From: an uncultured Eubacteriales bacterium
GTDB lineage: Bacteria > Bacillota > Clostridia > Christensenellales > CAG-138
DNA: 64,000 nucleotides
Direction of reading: 5' to 3'
Assembly (NCBI GenBank): GCA_900540495.1
Contig: UQGA01000005.1
Location: forward strand, 1-64,000
Part shown: piece after piece, positions 50,820 through 59,695 of the stretch
How the letters are laid out: every line of letters begins with the position of its first letter
Position numbering within the stretch: position 1 is the stretch's first letter
Made by a program: the position numbers and the translations under genes
Notes under the pieces: generated by a model
Seen by the model: only the letters and a program-made list of their open reading frames with translations
Databases searched by the model: none
What the model was told of the DNA's origin: nothing

Positions 50820-53800
50820 TCAGAACAGGCGCAACTGCCGGCTGTCGGCAAGGCGGACATGCGCCCGCTCGCAGGCGACGGAGGGCGGAAGCTCCGCAAG
50901 AAACGGCGACGGCGGCTCCGGCGCGCAGAGAATCAGCTCGTCCACCGCGCGCGTCATGCCCACATAGAGCAGCCTTCGCTCCTCCTCCCAATCCGCGCAT
51001 ACGCCGTCGCGCGTCAACGGCATCTGCTCCTGCTGCAACCCGGCCAGAAAGACGACCGGAAACTCCAGCCCCTTGCTGCCGTGCAGCGTCATCAGCCGTA
51101 CCGCGCCGGAGGCGTACGCCTTGCCGGCGGCGCGCCGCAGGTCGGCCTCCTCGCCGAGCGCCAGCATGCGCAGGAAGTCCGCCATGCGCGCATGGTACGC
51201 GGCCATGCCGGTCAACCGGTCGAACGCATCGCGGTGCGCGGCGGCCACACGGCCGGGCGCGGCGGCATACCGTTCGAGCAGGCGGCGGGGCGGCTCCCGC
51301 GCGACAAGCGGGCCAAGCAGCGCCGCATCGGCCGCAAACGCCGGCGGACATGCCGCGTCAGCGAGCGCGTCGGCGGGCGCAACGCCGGCCGCAATCCGGG
51401 CCGTCACGCATTGGCACAGGGCCTCCGACGCCGGCGGGGACACGCCATAGGTCTGCGTCAGGCAGGCGGCGAGCGTCCCGGGCGCGTCCGGCGACAACAG
51501 CCAGCGGAACAGCGCAAGCGAGCGCTGCACCGCCTCGTCGCAAAGCGCGTCGTCACGGCCGGAAACCACGCACGGGATGCCGTCATGGCGCAGGCATTCC
51601 TCGATGCGCGCCAACTGCCGCCGCGTGCGGCACAGCACCGCCATGTCCGAAAACGGGCGGGCGACCGTCGACGCCGCGCTGTTCATATCCACGCCGCCGG
51701 CCAGGCGCGCAATCTCCTTTGCGATCCAGACGCCCTCGCCGAGCGGCCCGTCCATGCGGACGAGGCGCGCCGGCGCGCCCGATTGACGCGCCGCCTCCAG
51801 GCGGCGCGCGCCGCCGGGGTTGTGCGCGATTACCGCAAGCGCCGCCGAAAGAATCTCCGGCGTGGCGCGGTAGCTGCGCCCAAGCGGAAGCGTGGTCAAC
51901 GGCACGGCCTCCGCCAGCTCGGCAAAGCAGCGGGCGCTTGCGCCGCGAAAACCGTAGATCGACTGATCGGGGTCGCCGATGACGAACAGGCTCTCCCCGC
52001 CGGCGCTCCATTTGCGGACAAGGCGGCGCTGCACCTCGTTCACGTCCTGAAACTCGTCCACCAGCAGATGCGCAAAGCGCGCCGGCGGCGCGCCGGGCAG
52101 CGCCAGCGCGTCGAGCAGCAAACCATCCAGATCGCGCGCCCCGCACGCGGCGAGCGCCGCCGTATACGCCGCTGCAAGCGCGGCCTCGTCCGGCGTGGCC
52201 GCAACGCCGCCACACCGCACGCGGGAGACGGCTTCGGCGGTACGCTGCGCGTCGAACGGGAGGCCCGCTTCCCGCGCCGCGCTGGCCATGAGCGCCGCCG
52301 CTTCCTCCGCCGCAAGCAGAGGGCGCCGGTCGAGCAGCTCCAGGCAGACGGCGTGGAACGTCCCCACCGTGATCCGCTCCGCCGCCGCGCCAAGGCGCGC
52401 CCGCAGACGCTCCCGCAGTTCCGCCGCCGCCAGGTTCGTAAACGTAACCGCCGTGATATGGCCCGGATCGACCCCCCGCGTCTCCACCAGATAGGAGATG
52501 CGCGCCACAAGCGTACCGGTCTTGCCCGCGCCCGGACCCGCGAGCACGGCGACGGCAGGCTCTTCCGCCCGCACGGCGCGCAGCTGCGCATCATCCGGCA
52601 CAAACGCCGGCCGCTGCGCCGTCGTCTGGAAACACGGTTCCGGCGCCGCTTTGACAGCGGCTTTCACCGGCCGGGCAGGCTTTACAGCCGGTTGCGCCGC
52701 CGGCATGGCGAACAGCGCCGCCTGGCCGCTTAGCGCCGCGCGCTCGGCCTCGTCGAACAGGCGGATCACGCCGTATTCCCCATCGTACCCGGCCAACCGC
52801 TCCACCCGCCCCTCCCGCAGGCGGCGCACGCCCTCCGCCACGCACGGCCCGGCCGCGCGCGCAATGTTCTCCACGGCCGCTTCGCGCAAGATGTAAAACT
52901 CGTTGCCGAGCGTGCCGAGCAGCCGCTCATACCGCTGCTGCACGCCCCTGGCCGTCACCGACGCGCCGATGGAAGCGGCGATGACCTCCGGCAGCGGCAC
53001 GAGCCGCTCAAACGGCTTTGCCCGCCCGGGCCGCGCGCCGGCCGGGCGGTCGGCCAGCGCCTCTACCCGGTGTTCCACCCCGACGGTCACGCGCCCGCCG
53101 CAGACCGGGCAGCGGCCGCCGAGCCGTTCCGTTTCGGCCGGGGTCAGCCGCACGCCGCAGGCGCGGTGCCCGTCCAGATGGTACTTGCCCTCCTCGGGAA
53201 AAAACTCGATGGTGCCCGCAAAGCCGTCGCCGGTCTCCAGGGCCGCCCGGAGCGCCGGATAGGCGGGCGGCACATCCAGCAGGTTGGCTTCGCGGCCAAG
53301 GCGCGCGGGAGAATGGGCGTCGGAGTTGGAAACGAGCGTAAAGCGGTCGAGCGCAGAGACGCGCCAGTTCATCGGCGGATCGGACGAGAGGCCGGTCTCG
53401 AGCGCGTGGATCTCGCCGGCCAGGTCGCCGAAACACGCCTCAATCGTATCGAAGCCCGAAAAGGCGCCAAAGAGCGAAAAGTGCGGCGTCCAGATGTGCG
53501 CGGGGATGAAGACGGCCGCCGGGCACGTGTCGAGCGTGATCTCCAGCAGGTCGCGGCTGTCAAGGCCGAGGATCGGGCGCCCGTCGGAGCGGATGTTGCC
53601 GATGCGCTCCAGCCGGGCGGCAAGGGCGTCCGCCTCGTCGAGCCCGGGCAGCAGGATCAGGTTGTGTACCTTGCGCGTGCGACCGTCCCGCTTGTAGATG
53701 CTGCTGATTTCGCCGGTCACGACAAAGCGAACGGGCGCGTCCGCCCCGTCCGGCCCGGCGGTACCGTCCGGCAGGCGCAGCTCGCGCCGGAGCGCGTACA

Positions 53801-53984
53801 GCCCGTCGCCGGCCGGTTCCAGCGCCTCGCGCAACGCCTGCCGCCAGGCGGGATGCGTAAAATCGCCCGTACCGACGAGGCCGATGCCCTTGCGCCGGGC
53901 CCACAGATCGAGGTTGGGCGCGTCGCAGGCGCGGCTGGTCGCGCGGGAATAGGCGGAATGGATGTGCAGGTCTGCAATGAGCAT
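50820..53984 (-). CDS. Endonuclease Q-like PHP nuclease fused to UvrD-type DNA helicase
   Basis: A 1,054-residue fusion. Residues 1-415 match the PHP/zinc-ribbon architecture of COG1379, to which Endonuclease Q belongs. Metal ligands are His7/His9 (DLHIHS), Asp41/His44, His108, His163/His168 (IPAHIWTPHF) and Asp222/His224 (SNSDAHS). The zinc site is Cys276, Cys292, Cys295 and His305 before the family's EALADR, and GYDGEYG is at 399-405. After an Ala/Pro/Lys-rich linker (about 418-458) comes an SF1A helicase: Walker A GPGAGKT (483-489), VDEFQD, GDPDQSIYGFRGA, MTLHGSKGLEFP and EERRLLYVGMTRA. ATG at 53984 has GGAGG seven bases upstream. Inferred role: cut at deaminated or abasic bases and unwind. 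Confidence 0.85.
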   Translation of the reverse strand: MLIADLHIHSAYSRATSRACDAPNLDLWARRKGIGLVGTGDFTHPAWRQALREALEPAGDGLYALRRELRLPDGTAGPDGADAPVRFVVTGEISSIYKRDGRTRKVHNLILLPGLDEADALAARLERIGNIRSDGRPILGLDSRDLLEITLDTCPAAVFIPAHIWTPHFSLFGAFSGFDTIEACFGDLAGEIHALETGLSSDPPMNWRVSALDRFTLVSNSDAHSPARLGREANLLDVPPAYPALRAALETGDGFAGTIEFFPEEGKYHLDGHRACGVRLTPAETERLGGRCPVCGGRVTVGVEHRVEALADRPAGARPGRAKPFERLVPLPEVIAASIGASVTARGVQQRYERLLGTLGNEFYILREAAVENIARAAGPCVAEGVRRLREGRVERLAGYDGEYGVIRLFDEAERAALSGQAALFAMPAAQPAVKPARPVKAAVKAAPEPCFQTTAQRPAFVPDDAQLRAVRAEEPAVAVLAGPGAGKTGTLVARISYLVETRGVDPGHITAVTFTNLAAAELRERLRARLGAAAERITVGTFHAVCLELLDRRPLLAAEEAAALMASAAREAGLPFDAQRTAEAVSRVRCGGVAATPDEAALAAAYTAALAACGARDLDGLLLDALALPGAPPARFAHLLVDEFQDVNEVQRRLVRKWSAGGESLFVIGDPDQSIYGFRGASARCFAELAEAVPLTTLPLGRSYRATPEILSAALAVIAHNPGGARRLEAARQSGAPARLVRMDGPLGEGVWIAKEIARLAGGVDMNSAASTVARPFSDMAVLCRTRRQLARIEECLRHDGIPCVVSGRDDALCDEAVQRSLALFRWLLSPDAPGTLAACLTQTYGVSPPASEALCQCVTARIAAGVAPADALADAACPPAFAADAALLGPLVAREPPRRLLERYAAAPGRVAAAHRDAFDRLTGMAAYHARMADFLRMLALGEEADLRRAAGKAYASGAVRLMTLHGSKGLEFPVVFLAGLQQEQMPLTRDGVCADWEEERRLLYVGMTRAVDELILCAPEPPSPFLAELPPSVACERAHVRLADSRQLRLF

Positions 53985-54078
53985 CGGGCGCCTCCGAACA
54001 GGGCGGGAGGCGTGCCTCCCGGCGGGGTGTACCCCTATTTTAGCCCAACCGCACCGCTGCCGCAAGTCCCGACGGCAG

Positions 54079-54094
54079 GTGACAAATTCGTCAC
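54079..54094 (+). promoter_or_regulatory. Inverted repeat upstream of the VanZ-like gene
   Basis: GTGACAAATTCGTCAC, a five-base perfect inverted repeat with AATT centre, about 50 bases upstream of the expected -10 box. Possible regulator site. Confidence 0.4.
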
Positions 54095-54145
54095 AGATTC
54101 TTTGCCGGATCTTAAGAGTTCTTTCATGGCGCGTACAAAAGCGGC

Positions 54146-54154
54146 TGGTATCAT
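54146..54154 (+). promoter_or_regulatory. Extended -10 promoter of the VanZ-like gene
   Basis: TGGTATCAT at 54146-54154 with no clear -35, 30 bases before the ATG at 54184. Confidence 0.45.
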
Positions 54155-54183
54155 GGGAGCATCCCAAACAGGAGGTGCCTGCC

Positions 54184-54789
54184 ATGTTGACCAGCGTGTT
54201 ATCCGCCCTGCCGACGGCCGCCGCCATGGCGCTGCTCTGCTACAGCCCCTATGCCGTGGGGCTTTGGGCGGAAGGACGCCGCCTGCCGCTTGTGCGGCAT
54301 GCGGCGCTGTATACGCTCACGGGCGCTTTCCTCATGCTGTTCTACGTGACGATCCTGTGGACGGGCCTGCCCGGCGACCTTTCGCGCGTGGCGCGCGTGC
54401 TGAACCTCCTGCCGTTTGCCTGGGTGGCAAATCCCTATACGATGGGGCCGGCGCACATGGCCGCGCAGCTGCTGCTCAACATCGTGATGTTCCTGCCGTT
54501 CGGGGCGCTGCTGCCGGTCGCCTTTCGGCGGCTGCGGCGCTTCCCCGCCACCGCGCTCGCGTGCCTCTGCCTGACGCTGGCCGTTGAAACCGCGCAATAC
54601 TTCATCGGGCGCTGCGCGGACGTTGACGACGTGCTGCTCAATGCCCTGGGGGGCATGGCCGGCTATGCGCTGTTCGCCCGCCTGCAAAGCGCCTCCGGCC
54701 GCTCGGCCTGGTTCGCCGCGCTGTGCGGAACGGCGCCCGAGGACGCCGCCGCGCCGGGCGCAACGGCCGTCGTCGCCGAGCGTTGGTGA
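54184..54789 (+). CDS. VanZ-family membrane protein
   Basis: A 201-residue protein with about five hydrophobic helices and the VanZ signatures RVLNLLPF, NIVMFLPFGALLPV and DVDDVLLNALGGMAGYALF. VanZ from the Tn1546 vancomycin cluster raises teicoplanin tolerance, but most chromosomal homologues are not resistance genes, and there are no van genes here. AGGAGG precedes the ATG. Convergent with the third ECF module, 13 bases between stops. Confidence 0.88.
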   Translation: MLTSVLSALPTAAAMALLCYSPYAVGLWAEGRRLPLVRHAALYTLTGAFLMLFYVTILWTGLPGDLSRVARVLNLLPFAWVANPYTMGPAHMAAQLLLNIVMFLPFGALLPVAFRRLRRFPATALACLCLTLAVETAQYFIGRCADVDDVLLNALGGMAGYALFARLQSASGRSAWFAALCGTAPEDAAAPGATAVVAERW

Positions 54790-54802
54790 GCATCCACGAG
54801 CG

Positions 54803-56437
54803 CTATGCGGTCACGCCGATGGCCAGCAGGATCGTCCCGTCCTGCGCGCCGGGCGCGCGCTCCGTCGCCTCGGTGACGGGGATTGCTTCCGGCGTGACGG
54901 TCGGTTCCGGGGTGGGATGCGGCGCATCGCTGCCGTACGGGCGCATGGCGCACACATCCATCGGCAGCAGCCGGATTGCAACCGCATAGCGATTGCCGCT
55001 TCCCCTGTCGTTGTTTAACCACGCGCAGACCGTCTCCAAATCGCCGATACAGGCCGGCTCGGATGCGCCGTCATCGAGCCGGTAAACCGCAAAGCCGTCC
55101 TCGACGATCGTGCCGCCGAGCGCAAAGGGATTGAGGTTGGACAGCTGATCCGGCGCGATCCAGCCCATCCGGGACGCATCGATGGCCGCGCGGAGCTCGT
55201 CCGCAATCCGCCCGTCCCCGTCCAGCCGATCAACCGGGAGAAGGGAAACCGCCTCCCCCGCCGCCAGCAGCATGGGCGATGCGCCGCCGTCCGCATCCGC
55301 GTACAACAGCGTCAGGCCGTTGTCCCGCAGCAGGCGCGTCGTAACCGTGGAGTAGGCGTGCCGGGCGGCCTCCTCGCGCGTCATGCCATCCGCCAGCGCG
55401 GCGTCGGCATACGTCCGGAGCAGAGCATAGCAGGGGTTGTCCTGCAACGGCTCTACGCCCACGATCTGGCCCGACTGCGGGTTGAACGTAAGCGCATACG
55501 TCTCCTCCATCGTACAGCCGCAGGCGGCCTCCACCCGGCAGGTATAGTCGATGCGGAGATACCCGTAATCAACGGAAACCGGCTCCCCGCCCGTACAGTC
55601 CGTGAGCACATAGGCGTTCTGCGCAAGCGCGCCGCCGTCATACAGCGTCTGCCAGAGCTCCATTTCATGGAACCAGAGCATGGTCTGCTCGGTTGTGAGC
55701 GCCGGAACGACAAACTCCGAAGCGGCGCCGCCGGAGCGGACCCCCATGCGAATGTCATAGTATGCCCGCAGCGCCTGCTCGGCGGCGGTATCATACCGTT
55801 TGCGGGCGGTCGTCTGCGCCTGCTGCGTCGGCGGCGCGTCATCCGAAACGGCCGGCTCGCCCAAAGTCGGGACAGGGGTGGCGGTGACGGGGGGAGGTTC
55901 CGGGGTCGGGGAGAGCGTTGGCTCCGTCTCGACCGGTTCCAGCTCAAGGATGCGGAAAGCGCCGTCCTCTCCCACCATTTCGATTTGCAGCGTGCGCGTT
56001 TCACACGGCGCGCCGTCCTCCCCCAACAGGGATACGGATGCATATACCAGGTACGTCCGCTCCCTGCAGCTTACGCTGAGGTCGACGACGGAGACCGCCA
56101 TGCCGTCGCACCTAACCTGCGCCTCGATTGCGGCGCGAATGGCCGCAAACGTATCCATGGCCGCTGCCGGGGACGGCTGCACCGCGCAGATCACCCGGTG
56201 ATCGTCCCTGCGCGCCCTGTCCCGCAGCGTGGGCACGATCAGCGCAGCCACAAACAGGGCCGCAAACGAAGCCGCGCATACGTACGCCGCCGCCACGCTC
56301 GGTCTGATGCGGCGCCGGCGCACCCGGCCGCCGCGCACCTCGTTGAGCGCATCGTCCACCCGGTTGGCAAAGGAACCGGGCATCGACGGAAACAGCCCTT
56401 CCAGGTTTGTCTCGGGGTCCGGCTTCCCGTTTTTCAT
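54803..56437 (-). CDS. Membrane-anchored partner of the third ECF sigma factor
   Basis: A 544-residue protein: basic cytoplasmic N-terminus (1-47), one transmembrane helix (about 48-70), then a large extracytoplasmic part with Pro/Thr linker segments (about 178-205 and near the C-terminus). ATG at 56437 overlaps the sigma gene stop (ATGA) and has GGAGG nine bases upstream. The arrangement matches the other two sigma/partner pairs in the window, but the extracytoplasmic domain is different and not recognised. Anti-sigma role is inferred. Confidence 0.75.
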   Translation of the reverse strand: MKNGKPDPETNLEGLFPSMPGSFANRVDDALNEVRGGRVRRRRIRPSVAAAYVCAASFAALFVAALIVPTLRDRARRDDHRVICAVQPSPAAAMDTFAAIRAAIEAQVRCDGMAVSVVDLSVSCRERTYLVYASVSLLGEDGAPCETRTLQIEMVGEDGAFRILELEPVETEPTLSPTPEPPPVTATPVPTLGEPAVSDDAPPTQQAQTTARKRYDTAAEQALRAYYDIRMGVRSGGAASEFVVPALTTEQTMLWFHEMELWQTLYDGGALAQNAYVLTDCTGGEPVSVDYGYLRIDYTCRVEAACGCTMEETYALTFNPQSGQIVGVEPLQDNPCYALLRTYADAALADGMTREEAARHAYSTVTTRLLRDNGLTLLYADADGGASPMLLAAGEAVSLLPVDRLDGDGRIADELRAAIDASRMGWIAPDQLSNLNPFALGGTIVEDGFAVYRLDDGASEPACIGDLETVCAWLNNDRGSGNRYAVAIRLLPMDVCAMRPYGSDAPHPTPEPTVTPEAIPVTEATERAPGAQDGTILLAIGVTA

Positions 56438-56916
56438 GCCCACCGACCTCCTTTCTCCAGCTTATGTCTGAGCTGCTCGCGTCCGCGCGCGAGCCTGCTC
56501 TTGATCGTCCCCGTCGGCTCGCCCACGATCTGTGCGATCTCCTGGACGCCGTACCCCTCATAATAGAAGAGCGTCAACGCGAGCCGGGTGTTCGCGGGCA
56601 GTTGCCGAAACGCCAGTTGCAGATCCAGATCCGGCATCGGCGGCTCGACCGCCTCGGTATCCTGCAACGGATCGAACAGCATTCGCTTTCGTCGGATGCT
56701 GAAGCACTCGTTTTTCAGGATGCGCAGCATCCAGGAGCGGAACCCGTCCCGGTTTTGCAGCGACCCGAGATAGCGGAAAGCGCGCAACACCGCGGAAGCC
56801 GCTGCATCCTCGCAGTCGGCCTCACAATGCAGGATCGCATAGGCCACGCGAAACATCGCGGGCTTGAGCTGTTCGACCTGCTCGCAAAACCAATCGGCGT
56901 CGCTCGGGCCAACCAT
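56434..56916 (-). CDS. ECF-type sigma factor (third module)
   Basis: A 160-residue sigma factor: region 2 (about 12-75, FRVAYAILHCEADCEDAAASAVLRAFRYL, then FRSWMLRILKNECFSIRRKR) and region 4 (about 100-150, TLFYYEGYGVQEIAQIVGEPTGTIKSRLARGREQLRHKL). ATG at 56916 has GAGGAG ten bases upstream; the frame is open to 56949 without a ribosome site. A candidate ECF promoter sits 41 bases upstream. Confidence 0.9.
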   Translation of the reverse strand: MVGPSDADWFCEQVEQLKPAMFRVAYAILHCEADCEDAAASAVLRAFRYLGSLQNRDGFRSWMLRILKNECFSIRRKRMLFDPLQDTEAVEPPMPDLDLQLAFRQLPANTRLALTLFYYEGYGVQEIAQIVGEPTGTIKSRLARGREQLRHKLEKGGRWA

Positions 56917-56956
56917 CCCTGGCAAACTCCTCTCCCTGTAATTCCCCACTTACTAA

Positions 56957-56985
56957 ATAGACTGTGATTTTTCGGAAATGGTTGC
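56957..56985 (-). promoter_or_regulatory. Candidate ECF promoter of the third sigma module
   Basis: Minus-strand GCAACC (56980-56985), 17 bases, GTCTAT (56957-56962). It matches the element before the second sigma gene (GAAACC, 17 bases, GTCTAT) in both boxes and spacing. Confidence 0.55.
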
Positions 56986-57073
56986 AATTATTTGGGGGAC
57001 GAATTGTGAACTTTTGGGTGCGCACAGGGAGCGGCGAAACCGCCGCCCCGCAAACGACATCTGTTTCCGGCCC

Positions 57074-57478
57074 TTACAGCAGGCCCTGTTGCTTGAGCGC
57101 CGCCTCCAACGCATCGGCCGCCAGCTCGACCGTGGTCAGGCAGCGCGTCTCGCGGGATTTGAGCCGCGGCGCGATCTCGCGGCATTCCACGGCGCCAAGC
57201 TTTTCCCTGAGCGCCGCAACGCAGTCGGCGCACGCCTTGCGAAAGCCCGGCGTCTCATGCGCGCATGGCCCCACCATCAGGTGGGACAGCACCGCGACCG
57301 CACTGCACACCGCCCCGCACGTCCGCCCACAGCCAAAGCCGCCGCCAAACCCGGCCACCAGCCGAAACGACTCCGGCGGCAGCCCGAGCGACAGCGCCTC
57401 GTCCGCCGCGCGCAGCAGCGCCTCGGCACAGTTGTTATTCTGTTCAAGATAATACTTCGGCACCAGTTCGCGGATCAT
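57074..57478 (-). CDS. C_GCAxxG_C_C-family redox protein
   Basis: A 134-residue protein with the motif set that names this family: Cys17 (NNCAEA), Cys50 in GGGFGCGRTCGAV, Cys54 and Cys58. Later cysteines include GPCAHE. The cysteines suggest a metal or redox cofactor; partners in other genomes vary. GGAGG precedes the ATG at 57478; a GTG at 57487 is less likely. Located at the end of a run of minus-strand membrane protein genes, 120 bases downstream of the last one. Confidence 0.85.
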   Translation of the reverse strand: MIRELVPKYYLEQNNNCAEALLRAADEALSLGLPPESFRLVAGFGGGFGCGRTCGAVCSAVAVLSHLMVGPCAHETPGFRKACADCVAALREKLGAVECREIAPRLKSRETRCLTTVELAADALEAALKQQGLL

Positions 57479-57601
57479 ACGCCGCACCTCCCCGCCATTC
57501 GCGCTTTTTCATCGTATTCTATATCATACCCGGAACTGGCCCCGCCGTCAATGCACCGGGCGCGGCGCGGCGGGAAGGGGCCGTTCCCCGCCCCCGCCCG
57601 C

Positions 57602-58084
57602 TCAGGTATCCAGCTCGAAATAGTACAGGGTGTTTGCGGCCCGGTCGTATACCGCGACCGTAACGTTGAAGGAATACCGGTCGAACAGCGCCGCATCCGA
57701 AAACGGATCGTCGCTTTGGCTGTGGCGGTCCAGCACGTACCACCATCCATCCGTCACGGCCAGCGGACGTTCCCCCGCCCCGTCCGGCAGGCAGCCGTCA
57801 AACAGCCGCCGGACGTTCTCCGTCAGCGGCAGCGGCCGCCAGCCCGGCGCCTCCGCCAGCGCCGCGGCGAGCGCGGCGCCATCCGCTTCCGAAAAAACCA
57901 GCGTGGCCACGACCGTGCCGTCGCCATGAAAGCCGCCATGGTCGTCCGTATACGACACGGCCGTCGCCGCCGGCAGGGAAACGCCCAGCGCGCGGCCGAT
58001 CCGCCGTTCCGGCGACGCGGCGCAACCGGCCGGCAGCGCGCAGGCCAGCAGCAGCGCAAGCAAGATCCAAACCCGCCGCTTCAT
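57602..58084 (-). CDS. Small lipoprotein of unknown function
   Basis: A 160-residue lipoprotein with signal peptide (KRRVWILLALLLACALPAGC, lipid-attached Cys21). The mature part has a YTDDHGGFHGDGT stretch and ends VAVYDRAANTLYYFELDT. AGGAGG lies nine bases before ATG 58084. Gene is 13 bases after the DUF4173 stop, so the same operon. No conserved catalytic motif seen. Confidence 0.75.
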   Translation of the reverse strand: MKRRVWILLALLLACALPAGCAASPERRIGRALGVSLPAATAVSYTDDHGGFHGDGTVVATLVFSEADGAALAAALAEAPGWRPLPLTENVRRLFDGCLPDGAGERPLAVTDGWWYVLDRHSQSDDPFSDAALFDRYSFNVTVAVYDRAANTLYYFELDT

Positions 58085-58097
58085 GCGTCTCAACCTC

Positions 58098-59417
58098 CTA
58101 TCCATGCAGCGCCGCGTTGTAGCGGCCGATCAGCGCCGCCCAGTCGGGTAGATACAGCGCCGCGTACCAGTACAGCAGCGCGACGCCCATGACCCGCGTC
58201 AGCGGCAACCGTGTCTTGACCAGCCGCACCGCCGTGAGCGCCGTGAGCACCGCCAGATACGCCATCAGCCACAGCGACAGGATGCGCCGCATCGTCAGCC
58301 CGTAAGCGCCGACGTAGAGCAGCAGCCGAAGCACCGCAGAGGCGAGCAGCAGCGCGGTTGAGAGCAGCAACAGCCACTCGCACAGCCGCAACACCCCGGT
58401 TTGCGCGCCGTAGCGCACCGAGAGCGCGAGCAGCGTAAAGTTGATGAGCGATACGGCGACCAGCTCCCGAAACCCTGCGTTGGCGTACTCCGAATAGGTA
58501 TACGCCTGCGGCAACACGCCGCCGAACAGGTATGAGAACTGCAGCCCGAGAAACAGCGCATACGCCAGCAGCGGCAGCGCCATGGCCACAAGGAGCGTGG
58601 TCGCGCTCCAAACCGCGTCCGGCAACGGCCCGAGCGGCGGCAGGCGGTGCCGGCCGCCATACAGGAAGGAATAGACCGGCAGCGCCACCGCCAACACAAT
58701 CGCCAGCGTGCGCAGGCAGGCGCCGACTTGAACGCCGTCGAGCAGGGCGCACAGCAGCGCATCCATGCGCGCGTCCGCCCGCCGCAGCAGCGTGAGCACC
58801 AGCAGCAGCAGCGGGACCCCTGCCAGCAGGCCGATCAGCACCGGCCGGAGCGCACCGCCAAGCCGCCCGTCCCTGCCCCGCAGCACCGCCTGCACCGCGC
58901 CGAAAAAGCGCCCGATCGATGAAAACGGCAGCACAAAAAAACCGTAGATCAGCCCGAGCACCGCCATGCCCTCGCGCCCGGCCGGAACGTCGTACAGCAC
59001 GAACACCGCGTACAGCATCAGTGTGCACGGGATTGCCAGCAGGCCGGGAAACATCATCCAGCCCATGTAATCCAGCTCCGCCTGATACGGCAGCAGCACC
59101 AGCAGCGCCGCCGCCGCGCCGAGCACGAGCCACGCCGTGGCGTTGCGCCGCGCGCGCGGCCATTGCCAGACGAGGAAAACGAGCGTGAACGCCGCCCAGA
59201 ATGCGCTGTAGGACCACAGCGCCTCCGCAAGCGGTATCGCGCGGCACGCCGCGCCAAGCGCCAGCGCCGCCAGAACCAGCCGCTTTTCGGCCGCGCCGTA
59301 TATCGGTTGCGCGCCCGGCACGGGCGGCAGCGGCGCCGTCTTCTCCGCCTCCGAAAACGGCCCTGTCTGCGCACCGCCGGCCGGCGGCGCACAACGCATT
59401 TTTCTTCGCTCCTCCAT
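58098..59417 (-). CDS. DUF4173-like polytopic membrane protein
   Basis: A 439-residue membrane protein with roughly eleven hydrophobic segments. The C-terminal part LLLYVGAYGLTMRRILSLWLMAYLAVLTAL is the mark of the DUF4153/DUF4173 group. The cytoplasmic N-terminal ~40 residues are polar and Pro-rich. AAGGAGG sits before the ATG. It follows the XRE gene (46 bases) and precedes the lipoprotein gene (13 bases). Confidence 0.82.
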   Translation of the reverse strand: MEERRKMRCAPPAGGAQTGPFSEAEKTAPLPPVPGAQPIYGAAEKRLVLAALALGAACRAIPLAEALWSYSAFWAAFTLVFLVWQWPRARRNATAWLVLGAAAALLVLLPYQAELDYMGWMMFPGLLAIPCTLMLYAVFVLYDVPAGREGMAVLGLIYGFFVLPFSSIGRFFGAVQAVLRGRDGRLGGALRPVLIGLLAGVPLLLLVLTLLRRADARMDALLCALLDGVQVGACLRTLAIVLAVALPVYSFLYGGRHRLPPLGPLPDAVWSATTLLVAMALPLLAYALFLGLQFSYLFGGVLPQAYTYSEYANAGFRELVAVSLINFTLLALSVRYGAQTGVLRLCEWLLLLSTALLLASAVLRLLLYVGAYGLTMRRILSLWLMAYLAVLTALTAVRLVKTRLPLTRVMGVALLYWYAALYLPDWAALIGRYNAALHG

Positions 59418-59462
59418 GGTCTCCTCCTTTGCCCCGACGTCCGCCGGCAGACCCGCCGGCGC

Positions 59463-59684
59463 TCAGCCCTCCTGCTGCGCCGCGTCCGGCACGTATTCGA
59501 GCAGGTCGGACGGCTGGCAATCCAGCGCGCGGCAGATGGCATCCAGCGTCGTAAACCGGATAGCCCGGCACTTGTTATTCTTCAGGATGGACAGGTTGGC
59601 CAGCGTGATATCCACCCGGGCGGCCAGCTCGCCGAGCGAGACGTGCCGCTTTGCCATCATCACATCAAGATTCACACGGATCAC
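59463..59684 (-). CDS. Small XRE-family DNA-binding protein
   Basis: A 73-residue helix-turn-helix protein (NLDVMMAKRHVSLGELAARVDITLANLSILKNNKCRAIRFTTLDAICRALDCQPSDLLEYV), the YozG-like type commonly encoded next to DUF2975 proteins. GTG at 59684 has GAGGAGG six bases upstream. It probably regulates this membrane-protein operon. Confidence 0.88.
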   Translation of the reverse strand: MIRVNLDVMMAKRHVSLGELAARVDITLANLSILKNNKCRAIRFTTLDAICRALDCQPSDLLEYVPDAAQQEG

Positions 59685-59695
59685 GGCGCGCCTCC

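Noticed and set aside
54184..54789. Glycopeptide resistance gene cluster suggested by the VanZ-like protein
   Set aside because: No vanH/A/X/R/S homologues nearby; isolated VanZ-like proteins are common and not evidence of resistance.
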